NCBI GenBank assembly: GCA_010015675.1
Contig: ML977068.1
Coordinates: forward strand, 1 to 35,229
DNA: 35,229 nt
Reading direction: 5' to 3'
Source: Byssothecium circinans
Taxonomy: Eukaryota > Ascomycota > Dothideomycetes > Pleosporales > Massarinaceae
Position 1 is the stretch's first letter; each line of letters begins with the position of its first letter. The notes beneath the pieces were generated by a model. That model had not been told where the DNA came from and made no database searches. It worked only from the letters and a program-made list of their open reading frames with translations. Of the stretch, positions 1 to 9,328 are shown piece by piece. The position numbers were made by a program, and so were the translations under genes.

Positions 1-59
1 TCTCCCCATTCTCCCCATTCTCCCCATTCTCCCCATTCTCCCCATTCTCCCCATTCTCC
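1..59. repeat. 9-bp minisatellite at window edge
   Basis: Six perfect tandem copies of TCTCCCCAT run from base 1, followed by a decayed partial copy that ends in TCTCCACCA. The array starts at the first base, so its full length outside the window is unknown. The unit is not the usual fungal telomere repeat (TTAGGG/CCCTAA), so I call it a minisatellite rather than a telomere. Confidence 0.9.
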
Positions 60-118
60 ACCATAGGAACTGTGAATATCTCACCTGCTAGTCGTCCCAT
101 CCAACATGATAAATGATC

Positions 119-453
119 CTAGCAGTATGCGTGTATCAAAGAAGGAGCAATCATCGCCACTAGTACTGAGTACAGTATGGTATCAACACAAGGAAAAAAC
201 ACGATAAGGATAAGGCGCACCGGCCTCGGAACTCGAACGACTTCGGATGAACGGTTACGTAAGCGGAGAGGATTAACCTGCGTCCGACAGAAATGCGTGT
301 ATAGAGTCGCAGAGAGACGATGAAGATGGCAAGTGATGCCAAACTCCATATAACTCCTTCGGTGGTTGGTACTAGACTTGTGTGATTGTAGCTTCCGACT
401 TCAGCCACATCACTGGTTGTACGTGAAAGATTCGGACGATTTGATCCAAACAA
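119..453 (-). pseudogene. Possible SAT4/rhodopsin-like membrane protein fragment
   Basis: An ATG at 453 opens a frame whose residues about 35-60 read as one membrane helix ending in the basic motif SLRLYTRISVGRR. This resembles the first helix and following loop of fungal SAT4-family (PF20684, rhodopsin-like) membrane proteins, which typically run 'lR.ytR......g.DD'. A GTAACC donor-like site follows. A second hydrophobic stretch with a possible counterpart of the usual DD motif (CVDTILYSVLVAM) lies in another frame near 140-200. After that the reading closes and the minisatellite begins. Family members are usually 300-400 residues with seven helices, and at most two helices are present here. 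I read this as a 5' fragment or relic. The resemblance is weak, and it could be a chance hydrophobic frame. Confidence 0.28.
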
Positions 454-454
454 A

Positions 455-930
455 ATGATGCATATATGGGCTCACAAGAGGGGTGCATTGGATAGGAACA
501 GGACCCGCGACCCCATCGTCTACGCCGTGCCGCTTTCCCGAGGACGGGGACTTAATGGGATGCCTCTACAGGGTGTGTATATTGAAACCCAGGGGTGGGA
601 AAATTCAAATCCTGCATGCTTCAGTCCGTTGTCAACTTCCCCAGCAACGGGCGCACATGAGGGAATAAAACGGAAATTGCTGACCGCTCTTGCTGAGTTC
701 GGAAGAGTTGGAAAAAATAGCATATCCTTGGCAGGAGGTTGTGTCACCACATACTTCTTCGCCTTATGCATCGACAGTTGCGGTACGGAGTTGTGTGACG
801 TCAATGGTTGATTGGAGATTAGCGGCGCAGCGTCTGACCGCATGAATTCGGCAATGAGACATTTCACCACCGATGTTTCACAGAGCTCCTTTCCCTTCCA
901 AAACCGCAAATCCAAATACAGATCCTCAAA
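455..930. other. Intergenic stretch upstream of the methyltransferase gene
   Basis: Short open frames exist on both strands, but none shows a domain, signal peptide or convincing splice structure. This stretch presumably holds the promoter of the methyltransferase gene that starts at 931. I see no clear TATA box or other named site. Confidence 0.4.
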
Positions 931-2376
931 ATGTCTGAAGCCCAAAAGCTCATCGAGGAGCTCTCCTCATTATCCAAGCAACCAAACTTCGTCGAAGATG
1001 TAGAGGCGCATGCAGCAGGCTTACACTTGTCGAAGAAGCTCGAGTTAGTTCTTCAAAAGCCAGAGGATGCCGCTATCGAGCTCTGTTTCCACGTATTGCC
1101 ATTTTCGCGCTGAAATCTTCTTGCATATATGCTTACCATTCGTCTAGCCAATCTTCGCAGCCACGGCACGAGTTGCAATCGACCTGAAGCTCTTCCATCT
1201 GATCGCAGGTGCAGAATCTCCCCTATCCGCCTCCGAACTCTCCAAAGCATCCGGCTGCTCCGAAACACTGCTCATACGCCTGTTACGCCCACTGTCGGCC
1301 TTGCACTTTGTCCGTGAAGTTGGCGAGAATACGTGGACGGCAACGCCGATCACAAACGCCATGTGCATTCCGCCCATTGAGGCTGCACACATCCATTTGT
1401 ACGTGTTCTTTTGCTTCAACCCGATTCTCCGAGACAGAGTTTATCCAGCACGAGGGCAGAAGTGCTGCGGTACTCCAGCAAGCCAATCAGTGGCAAGCGT
1501 TGTTAAGCCTTGTGGTACATGATACATGGCTGTACTGACTTGCAATGGTAGCTGGGACCAAGGAACTACATCTGCAATCAAACTGCCCTCATTCTTGAAA
1601 GAGAATGGGTACCGCCAGCCCGAGGACCCGAGAAAAGGCTTATTCCAATACGCCTTCGGCACCGATGAAGAAGCCTTCGAATACTGGGGCAAGATACCAA
1701 ATGTTCTCGACAATTTCAACACGTGCATGTCTGGGATACGTGGCTCACGACCAAGTTGGATCGAATGGTGGCCTGTGCAGGAACGACTGCTGAACGGTGT
1801 CGAAACGAGCAAACAAGGCTCTGAGGTTTTGTTGGTCGATGTCGCAGGAGGTCGCGGTCATGATGTGCAAGCGTTTGGGAGAAAGTTTAACAACACCAAG
1901 GGCACACTGGTCCTTCAAGATCTCCCTGCTGTTATCGACGATATCCAGCACCTTGATGAAGGTATCAGGAGAATGAAGTACGATTTTTTCACGCCACAGC
2001 CCATCAGAGGTTAGTTAGTATCCGCTTTCTGTATTGGTGGGAGACGACTGACCGTAAGCAAGGGGCGCGTGCGTATTTCTTCCACTTCATTATGCACGAC
2101 TGGTCCGACGACGTGTGTATCCGGATCCTTTCTCACACCGCTGCGGCAATGAAGGCTGGCTACTCGAAACTCTTGTTGAACGAGTTCATTCTGCCAAACC
2201 AAGGTTGTCCATTATTCCCAGCAGGTTTCGATCTGCAGATGATGGCTATGCATGCAGCTCAGGAGAGAACTGAAACTCAGTGGAAGGAGTTGCTCAACAA
2301 AGCGGGATTGAAGGTGATCAGGTTCTGGATTCCTCCTGGTGGTGGTGAGGGCGTGATTGAAGCTGAAAGAGATTGA
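931..2376 (+). CDS. SAM-dependent O-methyltransferase (COMT-like)
   Basis: This gene likely transfers a methyl group from S-adenosylmethionine to a hydroxyl of a small aromatic or polyketide-type substrate, as in fungal secondary metabolism. Inferred exons are 931-1092, 1148-1398, 1552-2009 and 2063-2376, giving 394 residues. Introns are 55, 153 and 53 bp. The N-terminal part has the winged-helix dimerisation fold of the family (ARVAIDLKLF near residues 60-70, then SELSKASGCSETLLIRLLRPL). The SAM-binding loop is VDVAGGRGHDV near 233. The catalytic histidine is in MHDWSDD (His about 302). Length is normal for fungal COMT-like enzymes (about 390-430). Joining exons 3 and 4 restores the diagnostic GARAYFFHFIMHDW. 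Intron 2 is the least certain: its donor GTACGT is strong, but a few residues usual in the family are missing there. No polyketide synthase or similar backbone gene is nearby, so the substrate cannot be inferred. Confidence 0.88.
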
Positions 2377-2597
2377 TATCAGACCGACCTGATGATGGAA
2401 AGCAAATGCCATTCAGGCTGTCACGTAGCCGGGTCATTTTATATAGGCTACTGCAAATGCATTGTATTTCTAAATGATCGATGAATTGCGGGTTCCAAAT
2501 GCCGTCCCAACTCCGTCCGCATGTGTTCCAAGCACATGGTTAGGCCAGGGAAAGGCGAAATGCACCGTTGATTTGATGTAGACAATAGGGACACAGC

Positions 2598-3592
2598 TTA
2601 GTTTTCCAATGCCTTTATGTTGTCAGTCTTTCCGGAGGAATATGATTCGCGTTTAGTCAAGGTCAATACCTCGTTAGCCCAGTGTTTCCCATCTCGAATG
2701 AGTCCGCATTCACGCAGATGCACAAGAAACGATGTCACGGTGAATCTGCGCCTGAAGTGCCAGGGTCGTTGATGGTGTGAACGCTTACATCTAATGCAAT
2801 AGGACCCTGAGAGTAATTCCCGGGTACTACGGTTGAACGCTGGCGTTTGTACGACCGCCATGAAACGTACTGCATTTCCGGAGTGCCCATCGAAGGGATC
2901 GTCACTGCGACGACGTGGCGTGCGGTGGTGACCCCCAGATATTGCTTGAGATGCTCTTTCTTCAAACCTTTGTTGCCTCTGGGCTGCCTGATCCGTAGCA
3001 TATCGTTGCATTGCGATGGTTGACCCATGGAATTTGATGCCTGCTTGCTGGGCTGATTCGAAATCGACCAAGCGTAGCCGTCCACGAATTCGCCTTTCAT
3101 TAGGCGAGTATATCCCAGGGATACTTTTCATACGAGGTAGCGTGTCAAGAATTCGGCGGGTGATGCCAAATTTTCGTACGGCTAAACCATACGACACGGG
3201 AAGAAATGCCCTATTCTCGCAGAGGTAAAAAAAACAGACTCGTCTGCAGGTGAGCAGGAAAAGATAGCCGCCAAAATCTCCACAAAGTTCGCATTCCGAC
3301 GTGCAGAATGTGCTAAAAAGAGTCTCGCAGGTTATCCATCGGCCGGTTTCAATGCTGAGAATTCCACGGATGACGTTAGGCGCATGCGTGACGATATCTC
3401 TCTGTACTGGGGTAAGTCGTCCACGACCTGCAAGGCTCTCGGATTTACTCTTCGAAAATTCATAAGAGAAGATATGTCTAGCTGTACCAAGACAGACTGG
3501 ATAAGCTCGAGGGCCAATGCATCCAGTGTCCCGATGTCATATTGAGGTGCGATGGAAGCGTGATAGTTAGTAAGTGGGCACGCTAAGACCAA
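2598..3592 (-). pseudogene. Fungal F-box protein gene broken by a frameshift
   Basis: Read from 3592 downward, the N-terminal frame has an F-box: TLDALALELIQSVLVQLDI, then a NFRRVNPRALQVVDDLPQYR segment. This frame ends in a stop at 3332-3334. A second frame begins just upstream of that point with THAPNVIRGILSIETGRW, then CELCGDFGGYLFLLTCRRVC, and runs without a stop to 2598. It includes LPRMKSIPGIYSPN, AGIKFHGSTIAMQR and a C-terminal CIRC...H..ECG element. All of these blocks occur in this order in a well-known expanded family of fungal F-box proteins, where F-box proteins act as substrate adaptors of SCF ubiquitin ligases. The frames switch at a TCTCTCT run (3397-3403): two extra bases (one GA unit on the coding strand) explain the break. 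I also find no ATG in the N-terminal frame (it would start at TTG), so the start is lost or lies in an unseen exon. An assembly error in the dinucleotide run is the main alternative. Confidence 0.75.
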
Positions 3593-5196
3593 GTCGGTTC
3601 GTCGAGAGTGTTGTCTTTGAGGTTGAGCCGTGCATATGTGAGCGTCTCGAACTGGGCCACGCTGGGCTCGCTACTTTCTTGGCCGCTCATGTCATGTGGA
3701 ACCTCGGAGCACGATACGAGACCACAAAATTGTGCGCAGCGATGTGTCAAGATCTCGGGAATGAATAATATTTCTTCAGATGACATACAGAGGTGCAGCT
3801 TTCTGTTGGATGCGGCCCCTTTGGAGCACAAAAAAGTGATGGACGAAAGTGAGAGAGCAACGAACGGAGCGAGCGGTAAACTAAGCGCGGTCCTATGCGC
3901 TAAACTGCGTTTATCACCGTCACGTGCTCAAGTGGAGTCTTGGGCACATCGTTGAGTTAGGAGGTAAGAAATTATAGAACATGAGTGCAATAATTTGCTA
4001 ATGCTTTGCTAACTAATTTTCTCGGGTCTTTGTTGCCTCAGTTATAGAAGAGATGACAAATAACGCCGACCATGGTGGCTAGCTCGGCCTACCTAGATAA
4101 TGATCAATACGAACACTAAGGTTTCAAACCCATAGGGAGATATTAGAACGGCCAATTACCGAAAGGATTATGCACAAGCTTCCACCATTCGTACTGGAGA
4201 GAAGAAAAGACAGCCACAAGCAGCAGTAAACATCATACTTCAGCCTCAACTTCTGAAATCCACTAACATAGAAGTGTTAGGAGCAACACTTGACCCCGAC
4301 TAGCGACCTATGTCAGCACTCCGACTGCAAGAGGGGGTGGCTTTTGGACCTCAAGACCTCGGGAAGCCCGTCTGGACTGGATGCTTCAATAACAACTCCT
4401 GATTGACATCAAATTCGGCTTCGACCGAATCCAGCCGCTTAGTCTGGTTGCTGTTGAGAGATGGCACCTTGATAAAAATCTTCCTTAAACTAAATTGTTA
4501 CACTATGCTATATCTAGGGCACCGTAAATACCTACAAGGCAATACCGAACTTTGTATGAGTTCCTAATCTTGAAAGGATTTTAGACTAGCGAAAGTAGTA
4601 TCAGCGGGTAGGAATTGTTTCGATGGAGTCAAAGAGGGAAAAATGGTCAGAAAGAAATCAGAGCATTTCTAGGAATTAGGTAGCCTTCCAATGAAACCTC
4701 AACAGAGGTAGTAGTATGGAATTGACATCGTTCGACTTAATTCTAAAGATGCCAATGTCGCGAATTCTCGTAATCCACGCGAGAAGAACCGTACGGCCGT
4801 CAAGATAGATATTTAGCAGTCCATCCAGTAGCTACATTGCGTGCGTTACCCTCTTTCGGAACACTCCCCGGCAGCGCAGGTGGACTTCATTTCCACCCTA
4901 TTTTGCCATAGTACAGTGCGTCCGACCCACCAATAGGATCCCATGTCAGCGCCTCAACAACGCAAATATTGAAAAACTGCATTGTCACTATGCAAGAACG
5001 CGCAATCAAAAGAATCATACCGTGACTTCGCTATGCGAAGTATTGCAGGGTAACGTTGCGTATGGGGCAAGTCAGCTATATTTGGGTTGAAGTACATACC
5101 ATGGTATTTAAAGAGCGCGTCCAGGTACGATACAAACAAATACATTCTTTAAAGGGGCGAAACCTCAAGACGACAATCGTAAGCAAAAGGTTCGCG
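3593..5196. other. Gene-poor stretch, no supported gene
   Basis: About 1.6 kb with many stop codons on both strands and no recognisable domain. A short inverted repeat (ATTCGG...CCGAAT) lies near 4413-4430. A TATTTAAA box at 5105-5112 could serve the secreted-protein gene that starts at 5197. The stretch may be decayed sequence, but I see no transposase, reverse transcriptase or terminal repeats. Confidence 0.5.
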
Positions 5197-5727
5197 ATGA
5201 AGTTCTCTCCGCTTTCCACTCTCCTCGCTTTCGGGCTCGCCCGCCACGCCTCTTCTTCGCCAACACCCGCACCTAGAGCCAATAATGCCGCACCGCTCAA
5301 CTACTCCGCATTCGCCGATTGGCTGCAAGTCCAACCACCCACAACCGTCCCACCAAACATGGGCAGATATGCCTACGAAACGACCATAGACGGCGTCTGT
5401 CACGAATTCCTGACCGTCAACTGGAACTGCCTCTACAACATCACCGTCACCGGCCCAAACATGGCAGCTTCCCTGCGCAACTTCACGGCGGGTCCGACAG
5501 GTGGAAGGATACCGTATTTTGACGTGGAGACTGGGTATGACTGGCATGGAAATATGTGGGCGTATGTTTTGGAATGCAGCAATTGGTATCCGAAGAGCGC
5601 CTGTGGAATGGTTATTTGCTGCGATAAAAAGAACAACGCCGGGTTCTATTCAGATCCGAATTCCGAGTGCCCGCAGGGGACTGTGGAGGATTCGAGTTGT
5701 TCGACTACTGGGAACGCGAAGCTCTGA
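5197..5727 (+). CDS. Small secreted cysteine-rich protein, effector-like
   Basis: An uninterrupted 176-residue protein. The N-terminus (MKFSPLSTLLAFGLARHASS) looks like a short signal peptide and is followed by a Pro/Ala/Asn-rich linker. The mature part has eight cysteines, at residues 68, 78, 127, 136, 141, 142, 158 and 168, enough for four disulfide bonds. Three N-glycosylation sequons (NYS 35, NIT 81, NFT 95) also fit passage through the secretory pathway. The open frame extends upstream to 5056, but the ATG at 5197 was chosen because it places the hydrophobic segment at the N-terminus. A TATTTAAA box lies about 90 bp upstream. I do not recognise a named family. Fungal proteins of this size and cysteine content are often extracellular effectors or wall proteins, but that role is only an inference. 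Confidence 0.72.
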   Translation: MKFSPLSTLLAFGLARHASSSPTPAPRANNAAPLNYSAFADWLQVQPPTTVPPNMGRYAYETTIDGVCHEFLTVNWNCLYNITVTGPNMAASLRNFTAGPTGGRIPYFDVETGYDWHGNMWAYVLECSNWYPKSACGMVICCDKKNNAGFYSDPNSECPQGTVEDSSCSTTGNAKL

Positions 5728-6287
5728 TTCGGGTGGGGCGGAGATGCCACAATCCCATCAACCTTCCAATCGACAAATACAATGGCAGTTGGAATTGAAT
5801 ACTGGGTTCCAGGTTTCCTTCCAAACTATCATCCATCAGCCGACCCGTCCAACTTCTCATTAGACGCTACGTGTCAAGACTTACTGGCCTACCTGCAAGG
5901 TAATCAATTGGCGCTGCTTGCCACACGAGGGGTCGACTCATGTTCACTTCAGCTTGGTACCACTTGAAGTGCATCGTGAAGGATGACAGCATGAAAATAA
6001 TAGCTTCACTGCGGGCATCCGGCACAACGTGAACTTTGTAGTGGTTAGTGAAGCACCAGCCACACTTCTCCACACGCCTCGCTAGTGCGTGTTCGAGCTA
6101 TTCCCAGTGGCCCCTCTTTATATACTTGAACTATTACGTACGAAAGATGCACGACATAGCCCAAATTCCTTTCGTGAGAGCACTGAATAGTTGGCAAACG
6201 GACTTGCACGCTCAATGCTGTCATCAAAAATCATACCGCCCGGTCAAGCACCAGAGTTATAAACCCCATCAATACCACTCCAACTCA
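5728..6287. other. Intergenic stretch before the kinase-like gene
   Basis: No gene supported. An in-frame extension of the kinase-like gene reaches back to a GTG at 6048, but its residues (including a PLFIYLNYYVRK segment) show no family resemblance, so I treat it as non-coding leader. Confidence 0.4.
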
Positions 6288-7630
6288 ATGCCTGGCATTC
6301 AAAACTCGTCCTTGGACTGTTATAGCATGGATGAATACAAGGCGCTCAGGAACTCGGGAAAATTGGAGCCCCTAGAACACTACAGTCATGGAGGCTACCA
6401 CCCCATCCACATCGGCGACAAGCTCCACAGCGCCCAATACACGATCGTCAACAAACTAGGTTGGGGTGGAAGCTCGACCGTATGGCTCGCGACCGATGCG
6501 CACGACAAGAACGCCTGCGTAGTCATCTCCATTTCGAAGGCAAGCATGGCAAAACACTGCCGTGAAGTGCTCATGCCCAAGATCGACTACCTCAGAGCTG
6601 GCGATGACGAGCATCCCGGGAAGAAACACATAATTTTTCCAAAAGAGTTCTTTATGCATGAAAGCTGCAATGGACGGCACTTCTGCCTGGTCATGGATTT
6701 TGAGGGTCAGGTCGTTTCGAGAGCGACAAATCGGGGTCAAGGCGCCGCGACACGGCCGCTTCCGTTGGCGCGAGCGAAGGAAGCAATTTTAGATCTGGGG
6801 GATGGTTTGAGGTACATGCATGATCTGGGCATGGCACATAATGGTCAGTAAACGCAGCGACCTCGACCAGTTAAGCTGAGCACAACACTGACCTGCTAGA
6901 TATATACGGTGCTAACCTCTATCTCGGCCTGACGCCGAATATCCTGTGGACGGCCCGAACATTTGAGAAAATGTGCGGGCCGCCCAGAAAGGTCCCCATT
7001 TCCAGACACGCATTCATGGCATCGAACCAACACGTACCACGGTATCTGGTCACGGACGCTCTTACCTCTGAAATCGATGCCGAACTCTTCTCCGGCCCTC
7101 TCAAGATTGGTGATTTCGAGCTGGCGGTTTGCGCTGGAGATAGCGTCTCTCGGTTTGCTCAAGGGCCATGGATGTTACCAGAGCACAATACACCCCAACA
7201 CATTGACACGGCGGGTGACATCTGGATGTTCGCATGCGCAATATATCAGTTCCTTTCCGGGTTCGATCTTATGGGCGAATACAATGACCCTTTGCCCAAA
7301 ATAGTGAACCAGACTACCTCAGTCCTTGGGAAACCGCCAGAGTGGATAATCGAGTCGTGGAAGGAGAAGTACGGAAAGGGGAGTATACGAGTTTCTGAGA
7401 CACCGACAAAGCCACTGTGGTCGTGCGTTCGCGAGATCCGTGATGGGAACATGAAAAGGGGTATGAAGGCTCGGAAACATGAGTTCTCCGACACACATAT
7501 AGAGACGCTGACGGATTTGCTGTGTTTCATGTTACAGTTTGATCCGTCAGATCGACCAGATATTGGAGAAGTGTTGGCCCATCCAAGCATGGAATACTTC
7601 CGGGAGCAGTGTAAGCTAGCCCAGCCGTGA
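6288..7630 (+). CDS. SRPK-like protein kinase with altered catalytic residues
   Basis: Exons 6288-6843 and 6900-7630 (56-bp intron with CTGAC branch and TAG acceptor) give 428 residues. The N-terminal lead GGYHPIHIGDKLHSAQYTIV and the loop KLGWGGSSTVWLATD (glycines at 58-61) are typical of the SR-protein-kinase-like group that is expanded in fungi. Joining the exons creates the catalytic loop AHNDIYGANLYL with Asp186 and Asn191. The later IGDFELA (257-259), the DIWMFACAIYQFLSG helix and a C-terminal DPSDRPD motif complete the kinase fold. Three core positions deviate. The ATP lysine of the usual 'VALKV' strand appears as Ser81 in VVISI. HRD is HND. DFG is DFE. Real SRPKs phosphorylate splicing factors; this copy may be weakly active or a pseudokinase. 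An unseen upstream exon is possible. Confidence 0.8.
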
Positions 7631-7852
7631 AAGGAGTGGGGATGTTCATGGTAAATCATAAGCAATAGTGAGTAGAAAAGTGAATCTGCAATACAAAATG
7701 TGAAGCTTTAAAGAGGACCTGTCTCATAAAAGAGCTTATATATTGTGGCAAAAGATTACGATAACCAAAATGCAAAACGCAGTGGAGGTATCCATCAAAA
7801 TCCAGAAAAGAAATGCAATGCATAAAGGTGGGTAAAAAGGCATCTGGGCGGC

Positions 7853-9328
7853 TTAGCCTGTCAAAGCGTTATCCTCGTAATAGGACGAATTGGATACTGG
7901 GGGGGAAGGCGGTTGAGGGATGACAAGATTCTCGCGCTTACGTCCTGGCTCCATAAAGTCGTCCAGTTCGTCGCGCGTCCGTTTTCGTGTAGGAGATGCT
8001 GCCGGCAAACTCGCACCCATGATCTCGCTGGGCAAACACACTTCGTCCAGTCTTCTCTGCCTTGCGCGTTCTTTTTGCTTCTTCTTTACAATGTTTCTCC
8101 ACTTCTTTATCACGTACGTAGCGAGTGCTGCACGATCGAAGGGTGTGAGGGTTGCGGATTTGATATTTACCCAGTCAACTCTCCGCAGGCCAATGGGAGC
8201 CTTTTTGTGCAAGGCCTTGGCAAGACTGCTAGTTAGGTATTCGATCTGGTCTCGGCCGAGTGAGTGAAGGTCGTTCCGTAATGCCAGTCGCAGTGTAAGA
8301 TAACTGCGGGGTAGTTGTGGTAGCGTGGGTGACTGCTCTTCCAGTTTGTTTTTCGGTTTTAGCGGAGCGAGAAGAATATGGCGCTCCGTGTTTGGAAGCC
8401 GATACCATAGCGCTGAGGGAGTGTCGTGTCGTCGCTCGTCACGACAGATATGCTGATTGAGTTGGTGTGTAGAGATCGACTTCCCCTTATTCTCCTCGAG
8501 GAGGTGTTTCAGAGCATCCACAAGAGCTCGAGTGAAAGAATTTGCGCCCGAAGCCGTAGTCTGATCGATCGCACAGGCGCATAGCATTTCCATTACTCTG
8601 CTTTCCTCCCTCGCTGATTTTGCCAAGTTGCTTGCATAACATGTATCCAAGATGGTAAGGACGTCGCATTCGACATCATCCGCTTTCAGAAGCGCTTCAG
8701 CCTTGTTCCAGTTGCAGTATGCTTGAAGGCCTCGATCCGTGCTGCGCTTCAAATCAGCCACCAAGTCCAGTTGCTGAGTGTTGTCTCGAAAGGTCCCATG
8801 CCCCGTGTAGTATACGATCAACAGGTTGTTTGGCCCGTCATTCACATCGACGAATTCGGTCATGTGTCGGTTCAGCTGGTGTTGGGGCTTGCTGGCAAGG
8901 TCGAGCTCGACAATTTTGGTATCGTAGCGGAATCGTTCGCGGAAGACAGCCTCGAGTTCTTGGGCCTGGCATTTGTTAGAGGGACTGCCTGGCGAGGTTT
9001 CCTTGGGCTGTTTGCGTACTTCTTCCTTTGTCTTCAGCTCATCCAGCTCGTCTGCCCACCGTACGAGAAGAACGGAGACTTTTGCGTACCCATTCGGGAG
9101 GCCCATATCCCTCCGAATGGCTTCGTCGAACCACATGCGCATCTCCTTGGTGTGCTCCCCCTCGATGGCGTCCTCGAGGGTCGCATGGCTCCTCTCTGTG
9201 GGATTTGGGACCCCCGAAATACCATTCAGCTGCGCTGAGATGTCCTTGATCGAGTTGACGTGAATGTCCGCGTTGATGATTTTGTCTTCGTAGCCTTCTC
9301 CAGCTTGCTCTGTCATGTTGGCGTTCAT
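7853..9328 (-). CDS. Caspase-like (peptidase C14) domain protein
   Basis: Read on the minus strand from ATG 9328, with inferred exons 9020-9328 and 7853-8965, giving 473 residues. The caspase-like fold is shown by LLIVYYTGHG (His159) and by VLTILDTCYAS (Cys212), the catalytic dyad of metacaspase and caspase-like peptidases. The strand-forming VSVLLVRWADELDELKT and KPQHQLNRHM segments precede it. The C-terminal third is not protease-like: it has a basic helix (about KKWRNIVKKKQKERARQRR), a likely nuclear signal (PTRKRTRDE) and a proline-rich tail. There is no N-terminal Pro/Gln-rich region of the kind seen in true fungal metacaspases, so this belongs to the orphan fungal caspase-like group whose substrates are unknown. 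Without the inferred 54-nt intron (8966-9019) the protein would be 491 residues with an 18-residue insert. A second ATG lies at 9316. Confidence 0.8.
   Translation of the reverse strand: MNANMTEQAGEGYEDKIINADIHVNSIKDISAQLNGISGVPNPTERSHATLEDAIEGEHTKEMRMWFDEAIRRDMGLPNGYAKVSVLLVRWADELDELKTKEEVRKQPKETSPGSPSNKCQAQELEAVFRERFRYDTKIVELDLASKPQHQLNRHMTEFVDVNDGPNNLLIVYYTGHGTFRDNTQQLDLVADLKRSTDRGLQAYCNWNKAEALLKADDVECDVLTILDTCYASNLAKSAREESRVMEMLCACAIDQTTASGANSFTRALVDALKHLLEENKGKSISTHQLNQHICRDERRHDTPSALWYRLPNTERHILLAPLKPKNKLEEQSPTLPQLPRSYLTLRLALRNDLHSLGRDQIEYLTSSLAKALHKKAPIGLRRVDWVNIKSATLTPFDRAALATYVIKKWRNIVKKKQKERARQRRLDEVCLPSEIMGASLPAASPTRKRTRDELDDFMEPGRKRENLVIPQPPSPPVSNSSYYEDNALTG
8966..9019 (-). other. 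Inferred 54-nt intron with no stop codon
   Basis: On the minus strand this segment starts GTACGC, contains CTCTAAC nine bases before the end, and ends CCAG. It is a multiple of three and has no in-frame stop, so it is invisible to a simple frame search. Removing it joins ...ELKTKEE to AQELEAVFRERF. That fits my recollection of related proteins, in which the 'LDELKT..EV.ELE.VF' stretch is continuous. Confidence 0.6.

Noticed and set aside
1..59. Telomere at the left end
   Set aside because: The 9-bp unit differs from the TTAGGG-type repeat of filamentous ascomycetes, and genes begin at once beside it.
455..945. Overlapping frames of 118 (+) and 141 (-) codons upstream of the methyltransferase
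   Set aside because: No domain, signal peptide or conserved pattern; they overlap the expected promoter.
4066..4140. tRNA-like segment (GGCTAGCTCGGCCTACCTAG followed by GGTTTCAAACCC)
   Set aside because: The parts recall D- and T-arms, but no acceptor stem or anticodon arm of proper length can be paired.
8723..9238. Plus-strand open frame of 171 codons
   Set aside because: Lies antisense to the caspase-like coding region, which has a clear His/Cys dyad and gene structure; the plus frame has no domain.
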